From Galbitalea sp036499165 (GTDB lineage Bacteria > Actinomycetota > Actinomycetes > Actinomycetales > Microbacteriaceae), in the NCBI GenBank assembly GCA_036499165.1, contig DASYEE010000143.1, forward strand, positions 23,649 to 87,648: a stretch of DNA of 64,000 bases, written 5' to 3'. Position 1 is the stretch's first letter; each line of letters begins with the position of its first letter. A model generated the notes under the pieces. The model searched no databases, was not told the DNA's origin, and worked only from the letters and a program-made list of their open reading frames with translations. Positions 8,339 to 16,061 of the stretch are shown here, in pieces. A program made the position numbers and the translations under genes.

Positions 8339-9064
8339 TTAGTTCACGTAAGGGTACCAGTCGTCGATTACCGCCATGAATTCATCGAAATGGCCGTACC
8401 AGACCGAGTGCGAAGCGCCGGGGATGTCGCGAACTTCCAGTCCGCGGGCGCGCAGCACTGCGGCATCCTCATCGGAGACGTAGCCGCTGGGGCTCGGCCG
8501 AACCATCAGGGATGCCGGGGGAGCGGATGGCGTCCAGTCGCCGCCGGGACCAGCCGCAAGTCCCGCCGCCGTCTCGATGTCGAACTGTGTTGCGGCAAGG
8601 GCTTCGACGCGGCAATCCTCGTCGGAGTAGCTTGGCCGGTCGCGGCGCAGCGCCTCGAAGGTGCGGCCTGCGCGCGACGCGATGTACTCGGCGCGCGTCT
8701 CGTCGCGATCCCAGCCGCCGCGACTCGAGGTGGGTGCATCGACGTAGATCGCGCTCTCCGGCGACAACGCGGCAATCGCGGCGGCGAGAACGCTGCCGCC
8801 ATAGGAGTGCCCCATCGCAACGGTTGGAGCTGCGGCGCCAAGTGCGGTCGCAGTCTCGACGACTGAGGCTGCAGCCCGTGCGATGGTCAGGTTTGGATCG
8901 GCCGCGGACAGCCCATGACCCGGCAGGTCGAGTGCAATGACACGGTACCCGCGCGCCGCGATGACTGGCGCCACCCGTCGCCAGCTCTCACCGGAGCCCA
9001 TCATCCCGTGCAGCAGCAGCGCTACTGCCCGGCCGTTGCCCCACTGTCTGTCGTGCAGTCGCAT
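8339..9064 (-). CDS. Alpha/beta hydrolase
   Basis: A 241-residue alpha/beta hydrolase-fold protein. The oxyanion region LLLHGMMGSGESW, the strand IALDLPGHGLS, the nucleophile elbow GHSYGGS (Ser) and the terminal His (GASHSVWYGH) are all present in the expected order. I start at the ATG at 9064; the open frame runs further upstream, but that part overlaps the K+ channel gene and is not protein-like. The start has no strong ribosome binding site, so translation may be coupled to the channel gene 29 bases upstream. The substrate is unknown. Confidence 0.85.
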   Translation of the reverse strand: MRLHDRQWGNGRAVALLLHGMMGSGESWRRVAPVIAARGYRVIALDLPGHGLSAADPNLTIARAAASVVETATALGAAAPTVAMGHSYGGSVLAAAIAALSPESAIYVDAPTSSRGGWDRDETRAEYIASRAGRTFEALRRDRPSYSDEDCRVEALAATQFDIETAAGLAAGPGGDWTPSAPPASLMVRPSPSGYVSDEDAAVLRARGLEVRDIPGASHSVWYGHFDEFMAVIDDWYPYVN

Positions 9065-9093
9065 CCGCCCAGCCAACCACAGGCGGGCATCGC

Positions 9094-9750
9094 TCAGCGC
9101 GACCCGGCGGGCGGCCGCGGCTCGTCGCCGTCGACCGGAGGCGAGGGACGCATGCGCACCACGCGCTCCTGGAGGTACGAGAGGATGAGCGCGCTCGCCG
9201 TGCCGATGATGACCAGGCCACCGCTCATCAGCACGACCGCGAGCACCCGGCCGAGCACCGTGACCGGGGCGTAGTCGCCATAGCCAACCGTCGCAATCGT
9301 CACACACGCCCACCACACGGCGTCGCCGAGCGAGACGATCGTCGCGTGCGGGGCGTGACGCTCGAGTGCCAGTTCCGTGAGCCCGATCACGTAGATGAAG
9401 AGCACGGCGAATGCTCCGACACGGGTCGCGATCCGCGACCGCAGCGCATTGCCCCCGTTGCCGCGAAACCCCGGCACTTTTCTGAGCTCGCGCAGGAGCA
9501 CGAAAGCACCGAGCAGTGGAAGGATCGCGGCTGCCAGGCTGAACCGGTTGGTTCGAGTGAAGCTGGCTCTCGAGCCATGCGGGGCTCGAACGAGCTGAAT
9601 GCAAAAGTCGACGATGAGGAACAGCCAGCAGGCGAACAGCACGACGACGAGGATGACGGCCACTGGCCGATTGTGCCCGCCGAGCAGCACGATCACCGAG
9701 TACGCCGCAAGAAACACGACCGAGAGGACGGGAAGAACGCGCTCACGCAC
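9094..9750 (-). CDS. Voltage-type two-pore-helix potassium channel
   Basis: A 218-residue membrane protein with about six hydrophobic segments. The pore loop carries the K+ selectivity filter in TIATVGYGDYAP, followed by a final helix rich in Val/Leu/Gly. The preceding R-x-x-x-x-x-R region (LRELRKVPGFRG) is weakly charged compared with true voltage sensors. It conducts K+ across the cytoplasmic membrane. It overlaps the start of the hydrolase-side spacing and is itself overlapped by eight bases by the end of the ClC gene upstream, so channel and ClC protein are co-translated; together they could move K+ and Cl- or adjust membrane potential. Confidence 0.9.
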   Translation of the reverse strand: MRERVLPVLSVVFLAAYSVIVLLGGHNRPVAVILVVVLFACWLFLIVDFCIQLVRAPHGSRASFTRTNRFSLAAAILPLLGAFVLLRELRKVPGFRGNGGNALRSRIATRVGAFAVLFIYVIGLTELALERHAPHATIVSLGDAVWWACVTIATVGYGDYAPVTVLGRVLAVVLMSGGLVIIGTASALILSYLQERVVRMRPSPPVDGDEPRPPAGSR

Positions 9751-11014
9751 CGGGCGCCCCGCCCGTCTGAACGATCATCTTCGGCGCACGGGAGACCATG
9801 AGCCAGATGGGGAGGATGGTGACGCAGAGGAGCGGGAGTGCCGTGAGGCTTCCCGTCACGACAACCGCGATGAACAGCGCGACCCAGCCGTCTCGCGAAA
9901 CGGCGAGCACCACGCCGAGAATCCCCGATGCCACCGCGAGCGGCAGCGGGATGCCAGGGACGATGGCGTTCGCCAGGATCCCGATCGCCGCTCCGATGAA
10001 CACGGACGGAAAGATTCGACCGCCGCGGAATCCAGCCGCCGCAGCAATCACGAGCGCGATGACCTTGATGACGATGATCAGTGCCAGTTGCCCCGGGTCG
10101 TAGTCGTGTCGATTGACGACAAGCTCGCCCATCTGCGCGAGTCCCTTGAACAGCGTGATGGGGCCGCCGATCACGCCGAGGACTCCGAGCAGGATCCCGC
10201 CAGCCGTGACGTAGATCGCGGGATTGCGCAGCAGCCTGAAGCTTCGATGCACGGAAGGGAACACCCAGGCGGCGAGTATCCCGATGCCAGTCGCGACGGC
10301 GGCGATGACGATGCTGCTCACCAGGTCGATCGGCTCGACATGGTCGTACGTGCCGACATGGATCGAGAACACCGGATGCGAGAGGATCGTCGTCGTGATC
10401 GATCCGGCCCCTGCGGCCACGAGTGGCAGGAACAGCCGGTCCCACAGCGCGCCGCCCTGTGGACTGCTTCCCACCATGCCGGTGAGCACGAGTGCCGCAG
10501 CGACCGGTGTGCCGAACATCGCGCCGAGGGTTGCGGCGGCCGTGATCATGACCACGAGCGCCGTCGGTACTCGTGGCCACAACTTCGCCAGAAGCGCGAC
10601 GAGGATCCCGGTGTTGATCGCGATGATCGGGTTCTCGGGGCCGAGGCTCACGCCGCCCGCCAGCGCGAGGACGGTGACGAGCGCGAGCGAGGGCAGTGCA
10701 AGCGGTCGCAGCGGAGGCGCACTCAGTTCGGTCGTTGCAGAGTCGGTCCCCCCGTGTCCCGGCAACAGCCAGACGGCGAGGCCAACGGCCAGCCCCGTAA
10801 CGCTCAGCACACCGAAGATCCAGCCCGGCGCATCCGGGTCGATTCCGAGCGAGTATGGCAGCGCGACCCACTCACCGTGCTGGAGGAGACCCGCCACCTC
10901 GTCGAGCGCAAAGAGCACGAGGGCCGACACCGCGCCGATCAATACGGAGGGAATCGAGAGAACTGCGAGGCTCCGGATCGTCGGCGCGAGGTTCACCCCG
11001 CTCGATTCAGACAT
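9743..11014 (-). CDS. ClC-type chloride channel / ion transport protein
   Basis: A 423-residue protein with 10-12 membrane segments. It carries ClC signatures in order: GGVSLGPENPIIAIN, corresponding to the GxEGP filter block with the gating-type Glu, then FGTPVAAALVLTGM, and GFRGGRIFPSVFIG, the GxFxP block near the anion pathway. The GPENP variant is like the YfeO-like branch rather than classic EriC. It is the first gene of a three-gene minus-strand unit (ClC, K+ channel, hydrolase) with an eight-base overlap to the channel gene. Channel versus Cl-/H+ exchanger cannot be decided from the sequence. Confidence 0.88.
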   Translation of the reverse strand: MSESSGVNLAPTIRSLAVLSIPSVLIGAVSALVLFALDEVAGLLQHGEWVALPYSLGIDPDAPGWIFGVLSVTGLAVGLAVWLLPGHGGTDSATTELSAPPLRPLALPSLALVTVLALAGGVSLGPENPIIAINTGILVALLAKLWPRVPTALVVMITAAATLGAMFGTPVAAALVLTGMVGSSPQGGALWDRLFLPLVAAGAGSITTTILSHPVFSIHVGTYDHVEPIDLVSSIVIAAVATGIGILAAWVFPSVHRSFRLLRNPAIYVTAGGILLGVLGVIGGPITLFKGLAQMGELVVNRHDYDPGQLALIIVIKVIALVIAAAAGFRGGRIFPSVFIGAAIGILANAIVPGIPLPLAVASGILGVVLAVSRDGWVALFIAVVVTGSLTALPLLCVTILPIWLMVSRAPKMIVQTGGAPGA

Positions 11015-11100
11015 TGCGGAACCCGCAGAGTGTGAGGCCGATCACGCTGTGCCTTTCGCCGTGAATACCCGACCCCCACTGTGGGCCGAGCTAATTCACG

Positions 11101-11128
11101 GGCACCTCACCCTTCCGGGGTGAGTGCC
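11101..11128 (-). terminator. GGCAC-TCACCC hairpin after the 127-residue gene
   Basis: GGCAC/GTGCC and TCACCC/GGGTGA form an 11-bp stem with one bulged base and a five-base loop. It begins 19 bases beyond the minus-strand stop at 11147. Confidence 0.55.
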
Positions 11129-11146
11129 AAGGCTGGCGGTCGCGCG

Positions 11147-11530
11147 CTAGTCGTTCGCGATGCTGCGCGCCAGGTTCCCCGACGACTGCAGGGCGCTCAC
11201 CAATTGCGAGTACGTGGTGTTGAAAGCATTGTTGGCGATGTTGGCGCCGATCGCACCTCCGCGCAGTGCGCCGCCCGTGAGGTTGCGGTTGAACCGGGCG
11301 ATGAGAGAGCCGTCGGACGCAGAGTAGAACGCGACCTCGAACGTCACGCGGAAACTCTTGCCTGCCAGGCCTCCCAGCCAGAAGGTCTTGGCCGCGCTGC
11401 CTCGAGATGCAACCCAATTATTGTCCGGGCGGGCCTGAACGGTGAACCCGTTCTTCTCGAAGGCCGTGCCGAGCTGTCGCTGAGCCTCCTCGTGGTCTCC
11501 GGAGAAAAACAGGTCGTAACTGGTGGCCAC
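11147..11530 (-). CDS. Hypothetical 127-residue protein
   Basis: A small protein with codon use like its neighbours. The N-terminal part (YDLFFSGDHEEAQRQLGTAFEKNGFTV) looks like an alpha/beta unit. The middle has a Gly/Ala-rich stretch (TGGALRGGAIGANIANN) that could be a short membrane-active helix or a packing helix. No cysteine pair, signal peptide or catalytic motif is seen. It is followed by a hairpin terminator and sits downstream of the winged-helix gene with a 42-base gap, so the two could be one transcript. Function unknown. Confidence 0.65.
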   Translation of the reverse strand: MATSYDLFFSGDHEEAQRQLGTAFEKNGFTVQARPDNNWVASRGSAAKTFWLGGLAGKSFRVTFEVAFYSASDGSLIARFNRNLTGGALRGGAIGANIANNAFNTTYSQLVSALQSSGNLARSIAND

Positions 11531-11572
11531 GGACGGTGCCTTTCGGGACGGGCGATTACGACGGTCTAACGG

Positions 11573-12307
11573 CTAGAAGAAGTCCGGGCTCGGTGTCGAG
11601 GCGTGTCGGATGGAGACATCCGCGTGGCGGTCGAAGCGATAACCGACGCCGCGCACGGTGCGGACGATGTCTTCGTATGCTCCGAGCTTCGAGCGGAGGC
11701 GGCGCACGTGTACGTCGATGGTGCGCTCGTTCGGGATGTCCTCGTCCTCGCCATCGGCCCAGAGTGAGCTGATCAGCTCTGCACGGTCGATCGTGCGACC
11801 CTCGCGCAGCACGAGGTACTGCAGGAGTTCGAACTCCTTGTATGTGAGTGCCGCCGTCTCGCCGTCGAGCACGAGACGCTTGCGCGAGATGTCGATGACG
11901 ACGCCGCCGCGCACCTTGGGTGCCGGCGTCTCGACCTGGCGGTGCTTCGCGAGGGCGGCCGGATCCTGCAGGGCGAGACGGACGACATCCACGTCACGGC
12001 CGCCGGCCCCGCGAGGGGCAAGTGCGACTGCGGCGTAGGTCTCAGCGGACGGTGCGAGCTGCGCTGCGAGCTGCTTGAGCTGTTCGACGAGGGCGCCGAG
12101 GTCGGTGCCCGCCTCCGCGGCCTTTGCCTCGTCGAGACCGACATACAGCACGAAGCCGCGGGCCTCCGTGCCGGTCGGTACTGCACGCAGGCGAGGCGCT
12201 TCAGTCGACTCGACGGCTGGGGCGTCGATGGGGGTTGGCGCTGCCGAAACGGGAGCGATGGATGAGCGTCGAGCGGTCGTTGGGAGGTCGAGGGTTGCGA
12301 GAGACAT
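11573..12307 (-). CDS. OmpR-type winged-helix regulator without a receiver domain
   Basis: The C-terminal ~90 residues form an OmpR/PhoB DNA-binding domain: RLVLDGETAALTYKEFELL, LVLREGRTIDRAELISSLW, RTIDVHVRRLRSKLG and VRTVRGVGYRF are all standard. The N-terminal half has no receiver: no DD pair, phospho-Asp or Lys. Instead it holds a Pro/Ala-rich segment and a ~90-residue alpha/beta region (from GFVLYVGLDEAKAAEAG) of unknown fold. I place the start at the ATG at 12307 because AGGA stands nine bases upstream. The frame stays open to an ATG at 12454 and that extension is partly protein-like (DEGDPSTALLDFIPEG), so a 293-residue form is possible. Confidence 0.8.
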   Translation of the reverse strand: MSLATLDLPTTARRSSIAPVSAAPTPIDAPAVESTEAPRLRAVPTGTEARGFVLYVGLDEAKAAEAGTDLGALVEQLKQLAAQLAPSAETYAAVALAPRGAGGRDVDVVRLALQDPAALAKHRQVETPAPKVRGGVVIDISRKRLVLDGETAALTYKEFELLQYLVLREGRTIDRAELISSLWADGEDEDIPNERTIDVHVRRLRSKLGAYEDIVRTVRGVGYRFDRHADVSIRHASTPSPDFF

Positions 12308-12727
12308 GGCGTCTAGTCCTTTGAAGCTGCGAAGGGCCTCGGAGTCGAGGGGTGATCCTTCTGGGATGAAGTCGAGGAGTGCGGTGCTTGGATCGCCTTC
12401 GTCGATGACGACGGGATCCGGGAGCCGGGCATCTTCAGATTCAGAGGAATTCATCTACTGCTGAATCTTTGCCTGCGGCTCGGCGACGGTTGGCCGATTA
12501 GGCACACATTCGACAACACATGACAGCGCTGCTCGGCATCGCTGCGCCGTTCAACAGCATCATGCCGGCAGTCCCACGGGCCTCAGGGGAGGTCAGGGAG
12601 TGCGCGTTCAGAGTCATGCTGCAACTATCTTGCATTCGCGCGCGATATGTCAAGTTGGCGAAGGCAAATACGCAGGTTTCCGCCGCTTCTGTGTTTTTTC
12701 CGCGGTGAGGGGCGGAAAAAGTCCTGG
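12308..12727. other. Intergenic region between winged-helix gene and upp
   Basis: No separate gene is supported. The first ~150 bases may be an N-terminal extension of the winged-helix protein. At 12695-12720 there is a hairpin TTTTTCCGC / GCGGAAAAA with an eight-base loop just beyond the upp stop; on the upp strand the U-run precedes rather than follows the stem, so it is not a standard terminator. Confidence 0.5.
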
Positions 12728-13360
12728 TCAGACCGTGCCGTAGAGCCGATCGCCTGCGTCGCCGAGCCCCGGCACGATGTAGCCGACCTCGTTGAGCTTC
12801 TCATCCTGCGCGCCGACAACGATTGTGACTTCGCGGCCGACCGTCGCGGCCTCGACCGCTGCGAGACCCTCGGGGGCTGCGATCAGGCACACGCACGTGA
12901 CATCCACGGCGCCGCGCTCGAACAGGTAGTTGATGGCGGCGATCAATGATCCGCCAGTCGCCAGCATCGGGTCGAGCACGAAGCACTGGCGATTCGAGAG
13001 GTCGTCCGGGAGTCGCTCCGCGTAGATGTCTGGCTGCAGCGTCTCTTCGTTCCGCACCATCCCGAGGAACCCGACCTCTGCGGTCGGGACCAGCTTGACC
13101 ATGCCCTCCAGCATCCCGAGCCCTGCGCGGAGGATCGGCACCACGAGCGGGCGAGGGGAGCTGATCGCGAGACCTTTTGCTTCGGAGACCGGGGTCTGCA
13201 CGATGACCTCTTCTACGCGCACGTTGCGCGTCGCCTCGTACGCGAGCAGGGTCACCAACTCTTCCGCCAGCGCGCGAAAGGTGGGCGACGGCGTCGTCGC
13301 GTCCCGCAGCACCGTGAGTTTGTGGGTGATCAGGGGGTGGTCGGCTACATGCACTCGCAT
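12728..13360 (-). CDS. upp: Uracil phosphoribosyltransferase
   Basis: A 210-residue protein matching UPRTase over its length. The PRPP-binding loop is seen in VLDPMLATGGSLIAAI, and the uracil-binding end in the GYIVPGLGDAGDRLYGT stretch. It converts uracil and PRPP to UMP, the salvage route that would use uracil released by PsuG. It is divergent from tadA with only 27 bases between start codons, a common actinobacterial arrangement. Confidence 0.96.
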   Translation of the reverse strand: MRVHVADHPLITHKLTVLRDATTPSPTFRALAEELVTLLAYEATRNVRVEEVIVQTPVSEAKGLAISSPRPLVVPILRAGLGMLEGMVKLVPTAEVGFLGMVRNEETLQPDIYAERLPDDLSNRQCFVLDPMLATGGSLIAAINYLFERGAVDVTCVCLIAAPEGLAAVEAATVGREVTIVVGAQDEKLNEVGYIVPGLGDAGDRLYGTV

Positions 13361-13387
13361 AGGCTCAATCTAATCGAAGGGAGGGCC

Positions 13388-13840
13388 GTGCAGCGCTACG
13401 ACCAGTGGATGCGCGAGGCCATCGCCGAGGCGCGCCTGGCCCTCGACACCGGTGACGTCCCCGTTGCGGCGATCGTCTATGCGGCAGACGGCCGTGTACT
13501 CGGGGTCGGCCGCAACGAACGTGAGAAGCTGCACGACCCGACCGCGCATGCCGAGGTGCTGGCGATCCGGGCGGCGGCGGCGGTGATCGACGACTGGCAC
13601 CTCGAGGATGCCACCCTTGTCGTCACCCTCGAACCGTGCGTGATGTGCGCGGGCGCCATCCTGAACGCCCGCATCCCGCGCGTGGTGTTCGGCGCGTGGG
13701 ACGAGAAGGCCGGAGCGGTCGGAAGCGTTCACGACCTGCTCCGCGACCGGAGGCTGAACCATCGGGTCGAGGTCATCGCCGGCGTCGAGGCGGAGGCCGC
13801 CGCGGCCCTTCTCCTCGACTTCTTCCGTGCCCGTCGCTAG
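13388..13840 (+). CDS. tadA: tRNA-specific adenosine-34 deaminase
   Basis: A 150-residue zinc deaminase. HAEVLAIR supplies the zinc His and catalytic Glu, and PCVMCAGAI the two zinc Cys; LNHRVEV and the basic C-terminus fit TadA. It makes inosine at the wobble position of tRNA-Arg(ACG). I start at the GTG at 13388, which has GGGAGG at the right distance; a longer frame from 13322 would run into the divergent upp gene and has no support. The gene ends shortly before a 29-bp perfect inverted repeat. Confidence 0.93.
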   Translation: MQRYDQWMREAIAEARLALDTGDVPVAAIVYAADGRVLGVGRNEREKLHDPTAHAEVLAIRAAAAVIDDWHLEDATLVVTLEPCVMCAGAILNARIPRVVFGAWDEKAGAVGSVHDLLRDRRLNHRVEVIAGVEAEAAAALLLDFFRARR

Positions 13841-13871
13841 GTCCCGACCATCCGTTCCGCTCGAATCTGTC

Positions 13872-13941
13872 GAGCGCCGGAAGAAACGACATCAGACACC
13901 ACGCTGGAGCGCGGTGTCTGATGTCGTTTCTTCCGGCGCTC
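13872..13941. terminator. 29-bp perfect inverted repeat between convergent tadA and cation transporter genes
   Basis: The arms at 13872-13900 and 13913-13941 are exact complements. Inside, CGC/GCG adds three pairs after one mismatch, leaving a four-base TGGA loop. The stem far exceeds a normal terminator but lies at the convergent gene ends, 31 bases after the tadA stop and 22 before the transporter stop, so it may terminate both transcripts. Confidence 0.75.
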
Positions 13942-13963
13942 GGAGGGAAGTAGGCAGGAGGCC

Positions 13964-14923
13964 CTAGTCGGCGGCGCGGATGATGATCGACTCGGTTGAG
14001 GCGCCGTCGCCCTTCGGCTGATAGACATCGGGCTCGAGATAGATAATGCGTGCCATCGGAACAGCGGCGCGGATGGCGGCCTCGACAGCGTTGATCGCCG
14101 TGGCGACATCCGCGAGTTTCTTCGTCCTGGCAAAGGCGATCTTCGCGCCGACCAGCAGTTCCTCCGGCCCGAGGTAGAGGGTGCGGATGTGGATGAGTGC
14201 CTCGACATCCGGATGCGCGTTGATCGCGTCTCGAATCGCGGTCACGTCGGCCGGGGACGCGCCCTCGCCGACGAGCAGGCTCTTCGTCTCCATTCCGAGC
14301 ACGAGCGCGACGAGCACGAGCAGCACGCCGATGCAGAGGGTACCGATCGCGTCGAACACCCCGTTGCCGGTGATGATTGTGAGCCCCACGCCGAGAAAGG
14401 CGAGGGTGAGACCGACCAGCGCTGCGAAGTCTTCGAGCAGCACGACGGGCAGCTCCGGAGCCTTCGCGTGCCGAATGAACTGCACCAGCGACTCGCCTGC
14501 GCGCGTATGCCGCGACTCCCGAACCGCGGTGCGGAACGAGAAAGCCTCGAGGACGATGGATGCCACGAGCACGCCGACAGGCCACCACGGGTTGTCGAGA
14601 GGGTGCGGATGCTGCAGCTTCTCGATGCCCTCGTAGATCGAGAACACACCGCCAACCGAGAACAGGATGATCGACACTACGAACGCGTACACGAATCGCT
14701 CGCGTCCGTACCCGAACGGATGCGCCTGGTCGGCCTCCTTGCGCGACTTGCGCCCGCCGAGCATGAGCAGCAGCTGATTGCCGGTGTCGGCCAGCGAGTG
14801 CACGCTCTCCGCGAGCATCGAGCTCGAGCCGGAGAACAGGAACGCCACGAATTTGATCACGGCAATGCCGAGGTTTGCGAGGAGTGCAGCAACGATTGCG
14901 CGATTGCCGCCCGGGGTGCTCAT
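13964..14923 (-). CDS. Cation diffusion facilitator family transporter
   Basis: A 319-residue protein with the CDF layout: six hydrophobic segments and a cytosolic C-terminal domain of ~90 residues. Metal-site residues appear as HSLADTGNQ in TM2 and EDFAALVGL in TM5. HPFGYGRERF follows TM2 as in the family, and the C-terminal domain starts near LLVGEGASPADVTAI. It exports divalent cations such as Zn2+, Mn2+ or Fe2+ by exchange with protons; TM5 carries the E-D-x-x-A pattern of one subgroup, and specificity is not certain. It is divergent from proC, with 23 bases between the two starts. Confidence 0.9.
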   Translation of the reverse strand: MSTPGGNRAIVAALLANLGIAVIKFVAFLFSGSSSMLAESVHSLADTGNQLLLMLGGRKSRKEADQAHPFGYGRERFVYAFVVSIILFSVGGVFSIYEGIEKLQHPHPLDNPWWPVGVLVASIVLEAFSFRTAVRESRHTRAGESLVQFIRHAKAPELPVVLLEDFAALVGLTLAFLGVGLTIITGNGVFDAIGTLCIGVLLVLVALVLGMETKSLLVGEGASPADVTAIRDAINAHPDVEALIHIRTLYLGPEELLVGAKIAFARTKKLADVATAINAVEAAIRAAVPMARIIYLEPDVYQPKGDGASTESIIIRAAD

Positions 14924-14946
14924 AGCCCAATCCTAAGATGGGGCTC

Positions 14947-15768
14947 ATGGTCACCCTCCCGTCAATTGCAATTCTCGGCACCGGTTCGATGGGAGGCGCC
15001 ATCCTCTCCGGGCTCGTGCAGCCCGGAGTCGACGTGAGCGGCGGCATCCGCGTCACGAATCGCACCGCAGCAAAGGCCAAGCCCCTGGCATCGGACACCG
15101 TCGAATCCTTTGCGCTCGAGACCAACCCGGATGCCAACAAGCGAGCCCTCGCCGGCGCCCGCGTCGTGATCGTCGGCGTCAAGCCCGCGATGGTCGCCGA
15201 CCTGCTGCGGGATGTCGCCCCCCACCTCCCTCCGGACGCGATCGTCGTCAGCGTGGCGGCCGGTGTCACCATCGCGACCATGGAGTCGCTCATCCCCTCG
15301 GTCGTTCTCCGCGCGATGCCCAACACACCCGCGGTCGTTGGACGAGCGGTCACGGGCCTCGCCGCCGGCTCGCGCGCGAGTGCCGAGGATGTCGCGACTG
15401 CCCGAGCCGTGTTCGAGACTGTCGGCACCGTGCTCGAGGTCCCTGAAGGCAAGATCGATGCGCTCAGCACCATCTCGGGTTCGGGTCCCGCGTACGTCTT
15501 CTACTTCATCGAAGAGCTGACCCGCACCGCGGTCGATCTGGGCTTCACGGCGAATGAGGCCGCTGTGATGGTCAACGGGACCTTCCTCGGCGCATCCGAA
15601 CTGCTGGCGTCGAGCGACGTCGATCCGGCGGAGTTGCGACGCCGCGTCACCAGCCCGAAGGGGACGACGGAGCGCGCGATCGAGGTCTTGCAGTCGGCCG
15701 ATCTCAAGCACCTGTTCGACCGCGCGACTGCGGCTGCGCTGGCCCGCGCCAGGGAGCTCGCTGGGTGA
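14947..15768 (+). CDS. proC: Pyrroline-5-carboxylate reductase
   Basis: A 273-residue oxidoreductase. The Rossmann start AILGTGSMGGAIL, VVIVGVKPAMVADLL, the signature block ending LRAMPNTPA, and the dimer/active region ISGSGPAYVFYFIEELT with SPKGTTERAIEVL identify P5C reductase, the last step of proline synthesis. I prefer the ATG at 14947, with GGGG just upstream, over the ATG at 14938. Its TGA stop is the first three bases of a TGAGCCTGTCGAAACCC repeat that has an inverted partner at the end of the convergent MFS gene. Confidence 0.95.
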   Translation: MVTLPSIAILGTGSMGGAILSGLVQPGVDVSGGIRVTNRTAAKAKPLASDTVESFALETNPDANKRALAGARVVIVGVKPAMVADLLRDVAPHLPPDAIVVSVAAGVTIATMESLIPSVVLRAMPNTPAVVGRAVTGLAAGSRASAEDVATARAVFETVGTVLEVPEGKIDALSTISGSGPAYVFYFIEELTRTAVDLGFTANEAAVMVNGTFLGASELLASSDVDPAELRRRVTSPKGTTERAIEVLQSADLKHLFDRATAAALARARELAG

Positions 15769-16061
15769 GCCTGTCGAAACCCGCGCGGCGAGCTGCCCGC
15801 CGTAGTTCCGCTGGTCGAGTAGCCGCGGCGCAGCCCGGCGTTATCGAGACCGGCCTCACAACGCGCGTGGGGCTGGTCTCGATGACGCGGGCTCCTTCGT
15901 CGCGCCGCTACTCGACCGGCGGGTATCGCGGGCTCCTTCGTGGCGCCGCTACTCGACCAGCGGATGACGCGGGCTCCTTCTTCGCGCCGCTACTCGACCG
16001 GCGGGTGACGCAGGCTCCTTCTTCGCGCCGCTACTCGACCGGCGGGGGTTTCGACAGGCTC
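15767..16061. repeat. Composite palindromic repeat between proC and a MFS gene
   Basis: The outer ends are perfect 16-base inverted copies of GAGCCTGTCGAAACCC (15767-15782 and 16046-16061). Inside is one left arm GGTCGAGTAG near 15812, a TTATCGAGACC / GGTCTCGAT centre, and four right ends CTACTCGACC at 15908, 15949, 15990 and 16031. The right half is thus tandemly repeated with an exact 41-bp period. Both flanking stop codons lie in the outer ends. Confidence 0.9.

Noticed and set aside
9599..11035. Long plus-strand open frame (478 codons) opposite the channel genes
   Set aside because: It is Arg/Glu/Asp/His-rich without folds and lies antisense to two clear membrane protein genes; this is the usual high-GC shadow.
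12695..12720. Rho-independent terminator of upp
   Set aside because: The stem exists, but on the upp strand the U-run is on the 5' side, not after the stem.
13773..15473. Minus-strand open frame of 566 codons
   Set aside because: Crosses tadA, the perfect palindrome, the transporter and proC in wrong frames; composition is Arg/Ser-rich and has no domain.
15900..16045. Possible CRISPR array (regular repeats, 41-bp period)
   Set aside because: Nearly the whole period is repeated, with no unique spacers of constant length, and no cas gene is near.
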